In this document: positions 24,501-37,184 of the stretch, one piece after another
How the letters are laid out: each line of letters begins with the position of its first letter
How positions within the stretch are numbered: position 1 is the first letter of the stretch
NCBI GenBank assembly: GCA_948567375.1
Contig: OX419755.1
Span: 57,919,945 to 57,983,944, forward strand
DNA: 64,000 nt
Source: Lunularia cruciata
Lineage: Eukaryota > Streptophyta > Marchantiopsida > Lunulariales > Lunulariaceae
Direction of reading: 5' to 3'
Position numbers and translations under genes: made by a program
Notes under the pieces: generated by a model
Seen by the model: only the letters and a program-made list of their open reading frames with translations
Told to the model about the DNA's origin: nothing
The model's database searches: none

Positions 24501-24775
24501 CGATCATCATAGCCCCTTACCATGATCTGCCCTACAATGATGTGCTCAATTGGCAGCAATTCGCTGTGGTAGTGTCGACCAGTGATATCCCGGGGCTGAA
24601 GAATATACTGAAGAAGATTTCGCCGTTGGAGTACGCCCAGATGCAAAGCAATGTGATGCAAGTGAGGAAGCACTTCCAGTGGCATGTTCCTCCCCAACCG
24701 TTCGATGCCTTTTACATGGTCATGTACGAGCTCTGGTTGAGACGGCATCTCGTCAGATTTTCTTTGGATGAGTAA
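21501..24775 (+). CDS. Exostosin-family (GT47) glycosyltransferase, 3 exons, 528 aa
   Basis: A type II Golgi membrane enzyme of the plant GT47 family, whose members transfer sugars onto cell-wall polysaccharides; donor and acceptor cannot be told from sequence. Exons are 21,501-22,011, 23,424-24,009 and 24,286-24,775, with introns of 1,412 and 276 bp. All junctions are GT-AG and phases close exactly. Residues 55-75 form the single membrane anchor after a short Ser/Arg-rich cytosolic tail; residues 76-170 are a low-complexity stem. The exostosin domain runs from about 200 to the end, with FKVFVYP near 203-209, FFMPFS in exon 2, and in exon 3 FFAGA, SKFCLHVKGFEVNTARLGDA (about 412-431) and YGCVP, the conserved nucleotide-sugar-binding part of the family. 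The start has a good context (AGCATGGCG). No operon-like neighbours. Confidence 0.9.
22423..22656 (+). repeat. 98-bp direct duplication inside GT47 intron 1
   Basis: 22,423-22,520 and 22,559-22,656 are identical apart from two G/C differences, separated by a 38-bp AAC-rich spacer. The near identity indicates a recent local duplication. It lies within the 1.4-kb first intron and does not touch the splice sites. Confidence 0.95.
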
Positions 24776-26178
24776 GTAAAACCAATTAGAGAATATCATT
24801 CACACCGCAATTCATCCATCGGGACCGACATTGCATCGGATCGTGTTCAGCAGCAGCAGATGGGTTCGTATGCTTTGGATATACACACAAGGAGAGTGCA
24901 ATTGCATCTCAAGATGCTGCAACAGTGCTGCAACAGTGCTGCAATTTTTATCGGTCCTCGATTGCAAATGCTCGGGCTGGGCTACACGAAGCATAGCCGA
25001 AATTCAGAGAGGAGGAGAAGATGAAGCAGGAGACGGGAAGAAGGCGGCCTCTCTTGTGCACGTCAAGAAGCAACAACAACAACTGCAGCAGTATTAGCGA
25101 AACTACTAACTGCAACTATGAGAGGGAAAATCCCCATGTTAGTGAAGATTTCTTTCTCAATTTTGACTATCTCCTGCACATATGCATAAATGAAATTAAC
25201 CAGTCTTGATGACTCTACTTATCACGGTTCCATTGCACCAGACTCATTCTTGCCATGCACCTACTCAAGTTTTGGGTCCTTGACAAACTTAAATGTCACC
25301 CCAAATACTAGCAAACAACAGTCTGAAAGATCAACCCCATTTCGTCAAAATTGAGGACATAAAATGACTGGACATCATCAAACGCATCTTCAAACTTCTT
25401 TTTATGTATCCTTAAACCCTAGTCTACTTTCTTGCGTAATTCCAAGATTTGTTGGCCAAAATACCACCTTGTCCAAAACTATAATCATATCAAAATCCTT
25501 GTGGCAACAAACATCGTCTCGTCAAAAGGAGCAGAACGTTTGAAGAAGCAGCGACTAATTCTATAATAGGTTAAACTGTCGGGCTCGTAAGATGCCCACA
25601 GAAAAGTACCTCTCGCCCATCCTCTGTTTCCTCCACCGAACTGCTTCAGACAAGAAAACTGGTTCGTAGACATCATCATTGCCCCACGCTTTAGCTTTAC
25701 TGCAGTTATAGAGACACTGCAGTTCCTTCCTTCCGTCATGCAATGCCATCAAGGGAGCGAATCAATCATGAGCAGAGGCAGAGGTTGACGTCTCCAACTT
25801 TCCTTAGACCACCACCACCATCACGAGCTGCTGCTGATTAAAACCTTATCCTTAATTTCCTTCGTTGTTCGACCCTTTAAATCTTCTCGGATTGGTTAGT
25901 AGCCCAGTTTGAATCTCTGGTTTGGTGAAAATCGTCTCGGCAGCTGAAGATTTTACTCAAACGTGGAAGAAGTAGTACAGAGGATCCGGACTCCGGGTCT
26001 AGGGTTTTGTTATGCTCTGTCATGATGAGAGGCACAGGTCGTGGGAACATCCACACCAGAAAACAAATATACAGCTCTGAGATGTAGAATCTTGAGAATT
26101 AGATAATTGCAAGGACGCTTATGAGCCATTGGAATTGAACCCTAGACGACATTCTCCATTGCTCCTGTCAGCAGCAGG
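24776..26178. other. Spacer between GT47 and MurG genes (3' UTR and MurG promoter)
   Basis: No coding frame is supported. The left part should hold the GT47 3' end and the right part the MurG promoter. A trinucleotide-rich patch (AAC/CAG, about 25,060-25,090) is present. No clear TATA box was identified for MurG. Confidence 0.4.
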
Positions 26179-28298
26179 ATGATGGGGTGTCAAATTTTGC
26201 GAGGAGCTAATACTGAGCTTTTATCGCCATGGGGCTTCTCCTTTCCAGGCATCGTCTTCAAGCTCACTTCTCGTTTGGATTTTGCTGCTTCTAGTTGGGT
26301 ACTAGCCATGGTACGTTGTGAATTAGAGCTTGTACTTGAGACGTGAATTTTGATGCTATTTAAGGTTCTCTGGAAAAATCTAAACAAATTGCAGGACTTC
26401 TAGCCATTCAGCAACGCCGCGTGACAGTTAAGACGAGGAGAGTTCTTCTATATGCGAAACTGGGGGGATTTGGGAGGATGTTAGCTTTGAACGCAACGAT
26501 TCAGAATGGTGAGGATGAAAGGCTGAGGATTCTGATGGTAGCTGGAGGAACTGGAGGCCACGTATATCCCGCCATTGCCATTGCCGATGAGATCAGGAGT
26601 TTGAACAATACTGCACAGGTTGAGTTTGTTGGCACCGAGGACCGCATGGAGTGGGAAACTGTTCCTCAAGCTGGGTACGAGATTAAAGCCATTCCTGCAG
26701 TGGCAATTCGCCGGCCCTTTTATTCTCCTCAGAATCTGCTGGTGCCTGTAAAGTTGATTCTGGCTTTGTTCACCTGCATCAGATTACTCAACCAAATCCG
26801 CCCCCACGTGGTTGTTGGAACTGGAGGCTATGTCTCCGGCCCATTGTGCCTGGCAGCTGCCATCAGTGGGTACCCAGTTGTGATACAGGAGCAGAACGCC
26901 TATGCAGGAATCACTAATCGCCTTCTCGGAAGAATTGCCCAGACAGTTTTCTTAGCGTTTTGGGCTGCCACAGCGGACTTCCCCAAAGACAGGTGCATGC
27001 TCTATGGGAATCCAACTCGAGTAGATCTCCGGCAGTATGTTTCTGCTGCTGTTGCTCGTCGCTTCTTTTTTCCTCAGGATGAAGTACGCAAGGTTGAGGT
27101 GGAGTTCAGTGAAGATGGTGCTTATAGGAGGAGGAGGAAGGAAGTGGTTCTGATACTCGGGGGTTCACTTGGAGCACTGGCTGTAAACAAGGCAGTGGCT
27201 GGTATGGCTCTTAAAATGCTAGACGAACATCCTGACAGGCACATTATTTGGCAAACTGGACCCAAATACTATGAGAAGTTTGTGGAAGAAGTGGGCCGTA
27301 CCCACCCTCGTCTGGCAATATTTCCGTAAGCGAACTTTCTCAGGAGCCAAGGGGATTATCAATAAACTCATTCCTGGTTTTGAAACTTCATGTAGTCTAA
27401 GTCCCTAAACAGACCAGCTCCCTCTTTTGTGCTTGAATCCTGTCAAGTTGTAAGGCACATTGTAGTGGTGCTTATGTCTGAATAAGTTGTAATATTGCAC
27501 TCCAGTGGAGCGATGATTAGGCACTAAACCATGGTTCACTTCCACTATGCAGGTACGTAAATGCAATGCACATGGCATATGCTGCAGCTGATTTGGTTGT
27601 GGCCCGTGCGGGTGCGATAACCTGTAGCGAGCTGCTGGTTACTGGAAAACCCTCTATTCTGGTATGTAAACGGAGCTTCACGCATTGAAAGCACAGAGAA
27701 GTAATGAATTCACAACGTTTTTACAGCATTCAAGGGGAGAGAATCGTTGCCAGTTCATGGTGCTCTATTTGTTATTATGCAGTTCAAGTGAATGGCTCTA
27801 CTGTCTACCATGCAGATACCTTCACACAATGTTGCCGAGGATCATCAAAGGAAGAATGCCGAGGCCATGGCGGAGGGAGGGAGTGCGAGGGTACTTATGG
27901 AGAAATCTCTTAGTTCCTCTGAACTAGCTTCATTGATAGATCAACTCATCTGTGAGTAATGGTGCATTCCTCCCAAGGATGTTCTCTTATTAGTTTCGGT
28001 GAAATATCTCCAAACAAGTTCCGAAATTATGATGTGCAGATCCTGAAAATCAATCCGCCTGTGCTTTGCCAGATGCCTATCAGTAAATTTTGTGCCAGGC
28101 AATGCCATCTCTACTTGTATCTTTCAGTAATTGTCCTATTTTAACGTACTTGGTCCCCAAACTGTTGTAGGTGATGATGCATTGCTCATGGACATGTCGG
28201 AGAAGGCCCTCAGAGCAGCAACACCGGATGCTTCCAACCAAATTGCGCAACACATTCTTCGCCTGGCAACCAAACAAAAATCCGGGGTTATGGCTTAA
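26179..28298 (+). CDS. MURG: MurG homologue, plastid-type UDP-GlcNAc:lipid I GlcNAc transferase
   Basis: MurG adds GlcNAc to lipid I to make lipid II, the last precursor step of peptidoglycan; in plants the pathway is plastid-located and of cyanobacterial origin. Exons 2-5 are 26,395-27,325, 27,553-27,661, 27,816-27,951 and 28,171-28,298, all GT-AG with phases that close; the stop is TAA at 28,296. Motifs: GGTGGHVYPA at the N-domain, GTGGYVSGP, IQEQNAYAG, LGGSLGA, IIWQTGP, and ARAGAITCSEL followed by IPS and EDHQ in the C-domain, all matching the MurG fold. Exon 1 (about 26,179-26,314) is inferred: it starts MMGCQ and is Ser/Phe-rich like a transit peptide. The best donor there (ATG|GTACGT after 26,310) is in the wrong phase for exon 2, and only a weaker GT at 26,315 keeps the frame. 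An alternative is initiation at ATG 26,478. Confidence 0.85.
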
Positions 28299-31019
28299 AG
28301 TACGTACTTCAAATGCTTCACCAACAACCAGATGCAAATAGGAAGCCATACCTGTAGGCTTCCAGTAACAGCTGCTCCTGGAGGTAATCTACAGCACCCA
28401 CAATTGTAGCTCTCAGTTTCCTACCTGGCTTTGAGAAAGTTCAGTTTGAATGCAATGCTTTTAATTGTGGGTTTTACCTGAGCAAAATACTACCTTTCCT
28501 CATCCAGGGACCATTTATACGTCCTTCAATTACTTGTGGTAGGCGAGGTCCTCCATCATAACCAACATCATAGCCAAATGGAGGTTCTAACTTAGATTAT
28601 CCTTAAAGTTGTAGAGAGGGAACCCGAGTCCTTACGTTAAGTTAGGTTCCTGACTATAGAAGTGGGGCTATCGAGGTGACAAGCATTTGTTATAAGTACT
28701 TGATACAGGTCCGATAACGTTGAAGGGATCGGTGGCGCTATTCAGTTTTGAAAGTTCCAGGTCGATCTGAACAAAAGTTGTTGCGAGATTTAAACTACTG
28801 GAGCTGTCATATAGGAAGAAGGAATGGCCGTCCCCTTAACTAGTGATGGTCTTATAGTCGTAGCAACTTAACCACGCCTATTTGGCACCACTGCCGAGGT
28901 AAATCTAAGCGATAAATTTCCTTTTCCCTTTAGTTAGAGTCGTTGTGAACCCTTGAATCTCACAGCGGCTGTTGCTGAAAAGGTTTCAACCATTCCACAA
29001 GTGATCACAATTAGTACCAAGATAGGCTGTGGATCCATGCACCTGGATCGTTTTATTGTTGCGCCTGCATTGCTGACTCGCAAACAAGAGCTCAACTTGC
29101 TCATGTGAACTTGCAACGTAGGTGATTTTTGTCACCCGACTTGACAATGTTAATGCTCTTTATATTGAACCTCTCGTGAACTCCCATCCCTTGCAGTCCG
29201 TCCTCCCGTCTACTTGGCTGTCTGGATGTGGCGCTTAGCAGTTGGTAACAAAGACATTATTTTTCAGAATGTTTTTCACGCGTGCGATTGTTTTATGCTT
29301 GATTTGAAGTTACCTCACATGATCATACCTTGAATCGATATTGCTGGGAAGTTGTCCACCCGTGTTCGTGTATTTAGCTGTAACCGTTACACTCACGTCT
29401 AGTCTGCTGTTTTTTTTCCCCTTTAGTTTCAGTTACTGACATCATGTCATGAATAATGTTAAAGGATGCCTTGTGAACCAATTGTTTGACCCCCACCTTC
29501 TGAGATGAACAATGGAGGCTAGTAGATGGAGCAATTGACTGAGTATGACAATAGGTACAGCGATAGCGGTTAGCTTTAACAAAATCATTCCATCGGATAA
29601 ACACAGTCACAAATGGTCGACGCGGGTGAGGCGGTTTTTGCTTTATCGTATCCGATGCGAGTTATCCACAAAATCGGGAACTTGGCGTGAAAATAAATTA
29701 GATTCACAAGGTGCAAGTGTTGGGCATCTGTAAAGCCAGACTTACATGGTGATGGAAGTCTGGCTTTAATGCACTCATATGAAAGTACTTCTGCGATCGG
29801 TAATCTGAAAGGTAGTAAAATGTGCGTGGACGGAAAATAAAAGAATATGTACGTGAGGCAAGCGCCATCTGCTCGTGAGAGTAGATGTTAAATCAAGTCA
29901 CTACCAGGTAAAATCCGAGACTTGAAGAAAAAGCAGAAGCCATGATATGATTTGCCTACCCCGCGCGGACTCCAGGATGGATTAAACCACCCCATCACTG
30001 TACTTTCTCAGCATGTGATTCTGATTAAAGCCTTCGGAAAACAACCATCTCCATCTGGCTTGAGCCTTGAGGAGGAAGTCAGACTGCAACCGTAAAAGTT
30101 CACGATATATTTGTCCTGAACGCCCGAAGAGTCAAAAGTGTCGTCCTTCACGAAACGAAGTGAGGTTCATGAGATACGAGGGACAAACATCACACCATGG
30201 AACAACCAGAGTAGACAAGGATATCGATGCAGACATGCCCAACGTCAGTCCGCTGAATCAATGCCGGTATGCTGAGACAGATGTGTGGAACTACGACCAC
30301 ATTATCGCCACATAGAATAGACGTGTGGGCTTGATTGTTGGACTTGCACGTCAGGTTCACACCCTAGTAGTATTAATTATATGTTTTGCATTTCCGCTCT
30401 CCTCCCAAAATTCCAATGTTAGCTTTCCGTTAACGAGACACCTGTCCTTCGTCACAATTGTGAACTCCCCCAATCTCATGCCACCTAATACTTTTTGTAT
30501 AGAAATGGTTGAGATCTCGTAACGTCTCTGGCTTCCTTCCTGATTGCAAACTAAGAGTAGTGTTTCTCAATGTGTGTAGCCATTCACATGAACAGGTAAG
30601 AAGAAATTTCAAGATTAACGGTACAAATAGATTTTCAATATGATTAGACCCATGTTGCATACGACCGAGGGTGTACACAAACACAGAAATGTTGAAAACA
30701 TGACTACAGTATTAAACAAGACTGTACACTTTCGTCACTCACTACCAATTACAGATCAGTCTACTACGGCTCGGCAGTTGGTGTGCGGCATTCGAGAGAC
30801 AGTCATCGCAACGCCGGTTTCAACCCCATCCATCACCAATCAAATCTAACTGGACAGCAGCCAGGTAGCAAACCCTGATTAGAGCTCAAGAGAGGTTACT
30901 AAGCGCCACCCTTCACCTCCTACACTCCCAGCGTCGGAAGCGTCACCTCTGGTGAAGCTCGAGTAGCATTTGACGTGATTTACATCCAATTCCCTGATCC
31001 TAGCACAATTAACGATTAT
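28299..31019. other. Convergent spacer between MurG and SYT; no gene recognised
   Basis: It holds the 3' ends of both genes. Bases 28,883-28,899 (TGGCACCACTGCCGAGG) match the tRNA-Asp-type primer-binding site of Athila/Tat retrotransposons at about 13 of 17 positions, all differences being transitions, so an old LTR element may have landed here. Other frames of 60-80 codons carry no signature. Confidence 0.4.
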
Positions 31020-34000
31020 TTAACTCGGTCTCCATTGCAATTCTACCTGTATTTTACCGTTCTTGGAGTCTATCAGCTGGTATTTGTCATTGATGCGTTT
31101 GTTGTTCACAACATCTGACAAGTTGATGTCGACGTAACCCAAAGACTCCTGCACTCCAAGATCAAGGCACACCAATCCTTGAGACATGGCCTTCAAACAA
31201 ACAAGAATGTCATCACTCCTGATCATTAGCAACTAACGTATCATCTAGGTAAGGTAAAAGCGCATAAACAACGATACATAAGATCCAGTTCAAGACAGGG
31301 ATTTGAGAACCAGCGCCGAGGTTACCTTGAAATGATAGCCAAAACCCAGATTTTTGCTCATGACCTCTACGTGTAGACGGTCACTTATTGGTGGATCATC
31401 AAGAACCCACTGGAAACTTTGATCCCATTTCGGATCTCTGTTCTTCTTGATATGCTGCGAAACCACCAAACCCGTGTAACTGAGAACTCAACCTAGTTAA
31501 TTTTGATGATAAATCAACCTTTTGACAGGGGCTGTGGAAAAACTTCTATTTTGCAGTACTTAAAAGATTGAGAACTTCCTTATTTGTAGTCCCTGTACTG
31601 GCAGACATCCAACTCATATGGGCATATTGCTCAGGTTAGGATGGGGAGCTGAGTAGATGGTAAAAAGATAATAGTGCAAGACGACGTGCACACTTTTGCA
31701 AGTCTTACCTTCGTTCTCTTCTCATCTCCTCTGAATATCACACGGACATAGGGATTAGTGTGATGTTTGCCTTCCACGTCTTCTGCTTCATGTATAAGAA
31801 CCATCAGCAAACCTCCTCCTGCTGGTGTACCTTCTGGCGCTTTCTCAACTGCACTTTCATCTTCCTCTTCGATATCCTGTAATTCTTCTTCTTTGAAAGG
31901 TTTGTAGTTCAATTCGACAGTAAGTGACCCTCTTTGCTTTTTGTTCGCATCATCATTAGGATCCATGTTCTTAGACAAAGTCAGTTCCATGGTCTTATTC
32001 TCATCGGGTTGCAGATCTTTAAGTGGAACAACTGCCATTCCAAGAGTTTCATGAGCACCAACCTGCAAAATGCAGTGCGTAAATGAACATGAGAAACAAA
32101 ATACCAGATCTGAAGAAGTCGTTACAACCACGAATTAACTTAAAGCCAACTTACTCAGGTAGAAAGGTGGCACAACAAAGCAGAGGTCTCATGACACTGG
32201 TGTACTTTAAACAAATTGAACTTAAAGAATGTCCAAAAAGCAGAACTAAATGAACTATTGAAACATTTAAAAGCCATTTTACTCCGCTCACAGTTGAACA
32301 AAATTTTACCTTCTCCCAGTCGTAGACGTGAAGCTCAAGGTTCTGTGTTGCCGGGTCATGAACGATCAACTTGAACGACTCATCCCACACGGGATTCAGA
32401 TTGCCCTTCATGGTTTTCGTAACTTTCTTGAAGTGATGTCCTTCTCCTAGGTGGAGTTCGACGTATGGGTCGGACTTGCCCAACATGTCCTTCTTCTTTA
32501 ATCCCTTTGCCGATACGACCTTGACATTTAAAATTCCAACAGCTCGCTTCGAAGCACTGCACACCAATGTAGCAAAGAGGAAAATCAACTAAACAGCAAC
32601 AGAACTCTTATCGTTTGGTGACGGAATGGAAGTACGTCGCCAAGCACACAAGCAGAGCATACTGAACTCCTTACTTGGCATCATCCACCACATTGATTTC
32701 CATGGTCTTTGGCCATAGGTACATGTTCGCAACTTGTTCTTTAATGAGATCCTGCATACACGAAATCAATTGATACTAATTAGAATGATCTTCAAAGCTT
32801 CGATAAACCGTTCTCTTTTTGACAAAAGACTTGAAATATAGAGGTAACAAGTACAAGTTAAGGCAGGAAAAGGAAAAGAAAAAAACGTACCTGAACAAGC
32901 CTGTAAACACCAGGGATTGCCATGATATCGCCACCGAGAAGTTTCAAGCCGAAATCCACATGAGGCTGATATCACAAATTTCACGGTCTCAGCTCTACAT
33001 ACTGGAATCACAGGAATTGACTCATATAGCTTATAAGCATCCTTCAACCTGTAGGTATAGAAATCTAGAATCTTGAAAGAGCACATGTGTATCGCCAGCA
33101 TATCTTGCCAGGCTCGGAGTTACGGGCAAGCGTACCTTCTCCATGAGAGAGACAATAATCTTGGAGAAGCATGGGAAGGTTTCAATGAGAGGACGAAGAG
33201 TCACTCGAGCAGTTGCAAAAACTTGCACGTCCACCAACTGAAATAGAAAGAGAATGTTAAAATCGACAATTAGAACCGACAGTAGTTTTGATTCCTTGTA
33301 CATCGACAGGCAACATAAGCTGGAGTCGGAACAGAAAATATGTATCTTTAACTCATATCCAACAGAATAAAGCTAGCAAGAAAGGTTTTAATATTCTTAA
33401 ACAGTAAAAGAGGGATATGATCAAGCCACAGAGTTAACCTACCTGCACTGTCGCTTTCAATCCAAACGCTTTGACAGCAACAATAATGTTGGGATTTCCA
33501 GCGAACTTGAAGGAAGGCTCCATAATCATTTCTTTCTCTTGAGTATCATAGACTTTCATTCCTGTCCAAGCGAAATCTTTACCCGTCAGCTGCTAATTTC
33601 CATTAAGAGAGACCAATAAGGAAAGCTTACTAGAGGTGAAGCCAGCTTACCGACAAAGGTTGGCGGCAGTGTGCCTAGAGTAAGCTGCTCAAACTCAATA
33701 GAGTCCAATTTGAATTTGGGACCATATTGGTCGATGTATGGTTTAGCTTGCTCGCGAATTATCTGGCAAATTGCCTGGAGATCACGGATTGACGATCATG
33801 GTGAATAGTAGCTGCAGTTCCTAGCTAACGTAAACAGTTCTATGGATTCTAACATTAAAGCATCCCCGATAAACACAAAAGGATAAATTCAAAGACCTAT
33901 TCTCAGTCAACTGGCACAGCTGCAAAACTTAGAAGGATCTTTCCCACCTTATCCAGATACGGCCACAGATCCCGCACAAACTTATTAAGCCAGTCAACCT

Positions 34001-36063
34001 GAGAGAACAATACATTTTGATCAGGTTCAGAACCATGAAATTGAGCATTAAGAGCTGTATTCGCATAAAAACGAAAAGAAAATCCCGACTGAGAAAAAGA
34101 GAACATTTGGCATTCAATGACAGATCTAACGATTGAAACGCCCCCTTAGATCGAAAATCCTCCCTCTCAAGTCTTTTCCTTGCAAGCTTCTGCACGGTTT
34201 AGACATTATCTGCTGAAAGCGAAGCAAGGGTTGCGGATATTACTCTGTCGTAATCAGGATTCTTCACCCAGTGAGGAATTTCTGGCAGTAAGGCACGAAG
34301 TGTTTTCGAATCCAGGTCAGCCAAGGGCCTTATAACCGGATCCTGCACAGGACAATGTGAGAAGTACGTAAATGAAGCGATAGCTTCGCGAATATCGCAA
34401 GTGAAGTAATTTATCGGCTTACTGTCATTTCATGAGTTGCCAACGGTCAGTAAAGAAAAGGGAGGCCACAAAATTTTCGGAGGAAGGGAAGCAACTTCAT
34501 TCTCGAAAAAAATTAAGACACTAAGTTCAACTTACTCCCTGCTTAATTAGTTGACATAGAAATCTGACTGCATGAGTAGGTGATATATGGGTAATGTGAG
34601 CAGAAGCCGTTTGCGAACGTGGGACCTAAACTGCATGAGTAGATTAGTTACATGGATAATGGGAACAGATGATATAGTGATTGCTAATTAGTGTTACCAA
34701 GGTACAACTAGGCCCAGATGGAATGGCAAGAGACTCGGACCACAAGAAGGCATAAAGATTCTATCCCGTCAACGGTCCTGGTGTGGAATGCGAAGTCTTG
34801 GTTGAAATAAGCGGTACTATATAACAATACATTGATCGAGGACTGTAGTGTCTGAGGTTAAGGTGGGGTAAATGTTTTCAGCCTCATCCGCCTCCGCCTC
34901 CGCATATCCACGTGCATGTTCAACAAAGTTGAATTCCAGTGGTTGCAGTGGCATGAGAAGGACGTCGTCGTCGTTACAGCTAGTGGAGTAAGTTCGCTAT
35001 AAGTTCACCCTATTTGCAATGCTCATGACATCAGAATGGGAAAGAGTGCGAAAAGAAAAGACATGTAGGTAAAACACAAGGTCAGCATGAAATCGGTCAT
35101 GTAGAGGCCTGAGTAGAACGAAACGGGGACATCACCATCAAGCAGTATATAAAGAAACTGGGACAAGAGACTCTAGGCGTTAACCATCAAGCAGCCTACA
35201 CTTATGGAAGGTTAAGTGAATGGCTGGACATGAAAACCAACCCTACAGTTATCAGAAAAGAAATTTCCCAGAGTAATGTTCCACTAAAATGACACGAGTA
35301 TACACGTCAAACACGGCCTCTTAGGCCGGAAAACTACAACCATTAGACAAACATATGACTCATCAATTCGAGCTTGATTTCCTTCGTGATTTCCCTCGAG
35401 AAAGATACGATTGCGACTTTTGACATCTGGGAGCCATAGTCAATGAAGGTCTGGCTTATCTAACACACATGCGACCGTGTAAGATATAGCAAACAGTAGG
35501 AAGCTCTAGACAGAACTTTCCGAGATTCTAAATGAATGAGGAAGGCATCGTGACATATCTTATGGAACAAAATTTGAATCGTTGACTAATAAGTTCTGTG
35601 CAAGATAGTAACACTATACGTGACGATGAACCATGCCACACGTAATTCTTAGATCCTTCTAACACATCCAAATGTCTGCTTGACTGATCAAACCAAGCTC
35701 AAATGGAAGCATGCATGCGTAGGACTTGAGGGAGCGGTGAAGCTCTGACAATAGCATAGCACATTTAGGTGATCACATCCTACGTGCGATCAATGAGAAA
35801 CTTACGAGTGCTGGACACAAAAAATAGTACTTTCAACAGCTTTAAACTGCCACCCGGGTCCTGCTTTGGAGATATAAAGCCTGCAATCAGCTTCACTTGT
35901 GTTTGCTAGAAAAACTGTTAACAAATCAAAAAAGAAAAGAGGAGCATAGTACCTTCACATCATTAGGCTGCGTGTAGATGAAAAGAAAGTAGCCAACAAT
36001 CAGACCGATGCCGATACCCCATCCAAAACCAACCAACCCGAGCACTGTGCTCATTATCCCCAT
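31020..36063 (-). CDS. SYT: Plant synaptotagmin / extended-synaptotagmin-like protein, 12 exons, 552 aa
   Basis: Plant SYTs tether the ER to the plasma membrane, bind phospholipids and act in membrane integrity and trafficking. Exons (minus strand, in order): 36063-35953, 34342-34244, 33998-33948, 33774-33651, 33561-33443, 33237-33136, 32965-32891, 32751-32675, 32556-32310, 32062-31709, 31454-31326, 31190-31020; every phase closes, giving 1,659 nt. Residues about 6-30 are a Gly-rich membrane anchor followed by PNDVK. An SMP lipid-transfer domain spans about 70-250 (PLADLDS, EIPHWVKNPD, LPPTFVG, FPCFSKI). C2A begins near 260 (VKVVSAKGLKKKDM, SDPYV, VYDWEK). An acidic linker ends APEGTPAGGG. 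C2B begins near 419 (AEDVEGKHHTNPYV, where the usual loop-1 Asp is Asn). The end SKNGKIQVELQW is typical of the family. Intron 1 is 1,610 bp, the others short. Confidence 0.95.
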
Positions 36064-36720
36064 CTTGCTTCAATAAACTGTCCTGTCTGAAAGACCTGAC
36101 CATAAATCCCGGTCCTTAAATCTACTATCCTCCAAGACTCCTCGAAAATCCTCTTAGATCTGCATCTCTGTCTCCTTCTTTGTCCACACAAAACAAAAGC
36201 CCTAAGTCCGACAACCAGAAACACAAAAGTATCGTATCTAGAACCTCACCCCTGCTGCTTACTCATTTCTCACATAATTGCAGTAACAAAACACTCGTGG
36301 GTACTACCATTAGCATTCATACGACCTCGCATCCAGACTCACTTCTGCTGAAGTTGTTCACTTGTCCCCCAAATTTAGCGTAAAACAGCTCGATAATTCA
36401 CTTCCCGATCGATTGAAGTTTCATTCCAGCACGTGCAATTGATTAACAAAAGCTTCGATGCTCAACGTTCCCTCAATGCTCGACGTTTCCACAGATCTCA
36501 GCAGCCCAATCCTTCGATTCTCTCCTCGCTCGCCCGCATCTCTTAAAAGTATCATTCATTCTTCCCTTCTTCCTTTCTCATCGCGATCGTCCTCCTTCCT
36601 CTCGTCCCTCCCTCTCTCTCTCTCTCTCTCTCGCTTGCTGGCGCTCTCAAGGAACTTCCACAGTGAACTTACCATTTCACCATCGTAGTTCCATGTGCCA
36701 GTCGCCTTCTGAGGTGGCCT
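36064..36720 (-). promoter_or_regulatory. SYT 5' leader/promoter with GA (CT on plus) repeat
   Basis: Upstream of the SYT start is a pyrimidine-rich plus strand with (CT)11 at about 36,610-36,632, which on the gene strand is a GA repeat, common in plant 5' UTRs and promoters. A short repeat GATGCTCAACGTTCCCT / AATGCTCGACGTTTCC lies at about 36,457-36,490. The 76-codon plus-strand frame across it is low-complexity Ser/Leu and is not taken as a gene. Confidence 0.4.
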
Positions 36721-37184
36721 TGCCCCATTTGCCCCCCTGATTAACGCCACTGGCAGTAGCCGGTTCGATGTCACAGGGTGTTTAAAAAGGTGTTTCCGAC
36801 CCAAGAAGCAAGGTTATATTCATTGGATATTTGTGTTACTCGCTGGTTCTTTGCAACTGTCCGGTCGATGTGAAAGTTCTGTCAAGAAGGAGTAAAACAT
36901 GTTTCCTATGTTCCATACGCGTTGGCGACTTACCGAGATAATCTTTGGTATCGATGGAAACAGATAACTCGAAGCTGTTACGAGATCATTTGATCTGGTG
37001 GCTACCAAAGCACGCTTTCTAGCAGTCTAATCTCTCGGTTCATTTTTTCTTTTACTGGTGCACTCTTTGAGCGGGTCCGTGCTTTGAGATAGTCACTGTA
37101 CTAGCAACACGCAGAATCGGAGATCGTCTTCGGTACAAGAACCTTACCCATTCGGCTGCCTGCGTCATGTAGTCATGTAGAAAG

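Noticed and set aside
36458-36688. 76-codon plus frame upstream of SYT
   Set aside because: Low-complexity Ser/Leu translation of a CT-rich leader on the opposite strand of the SYT promoter.
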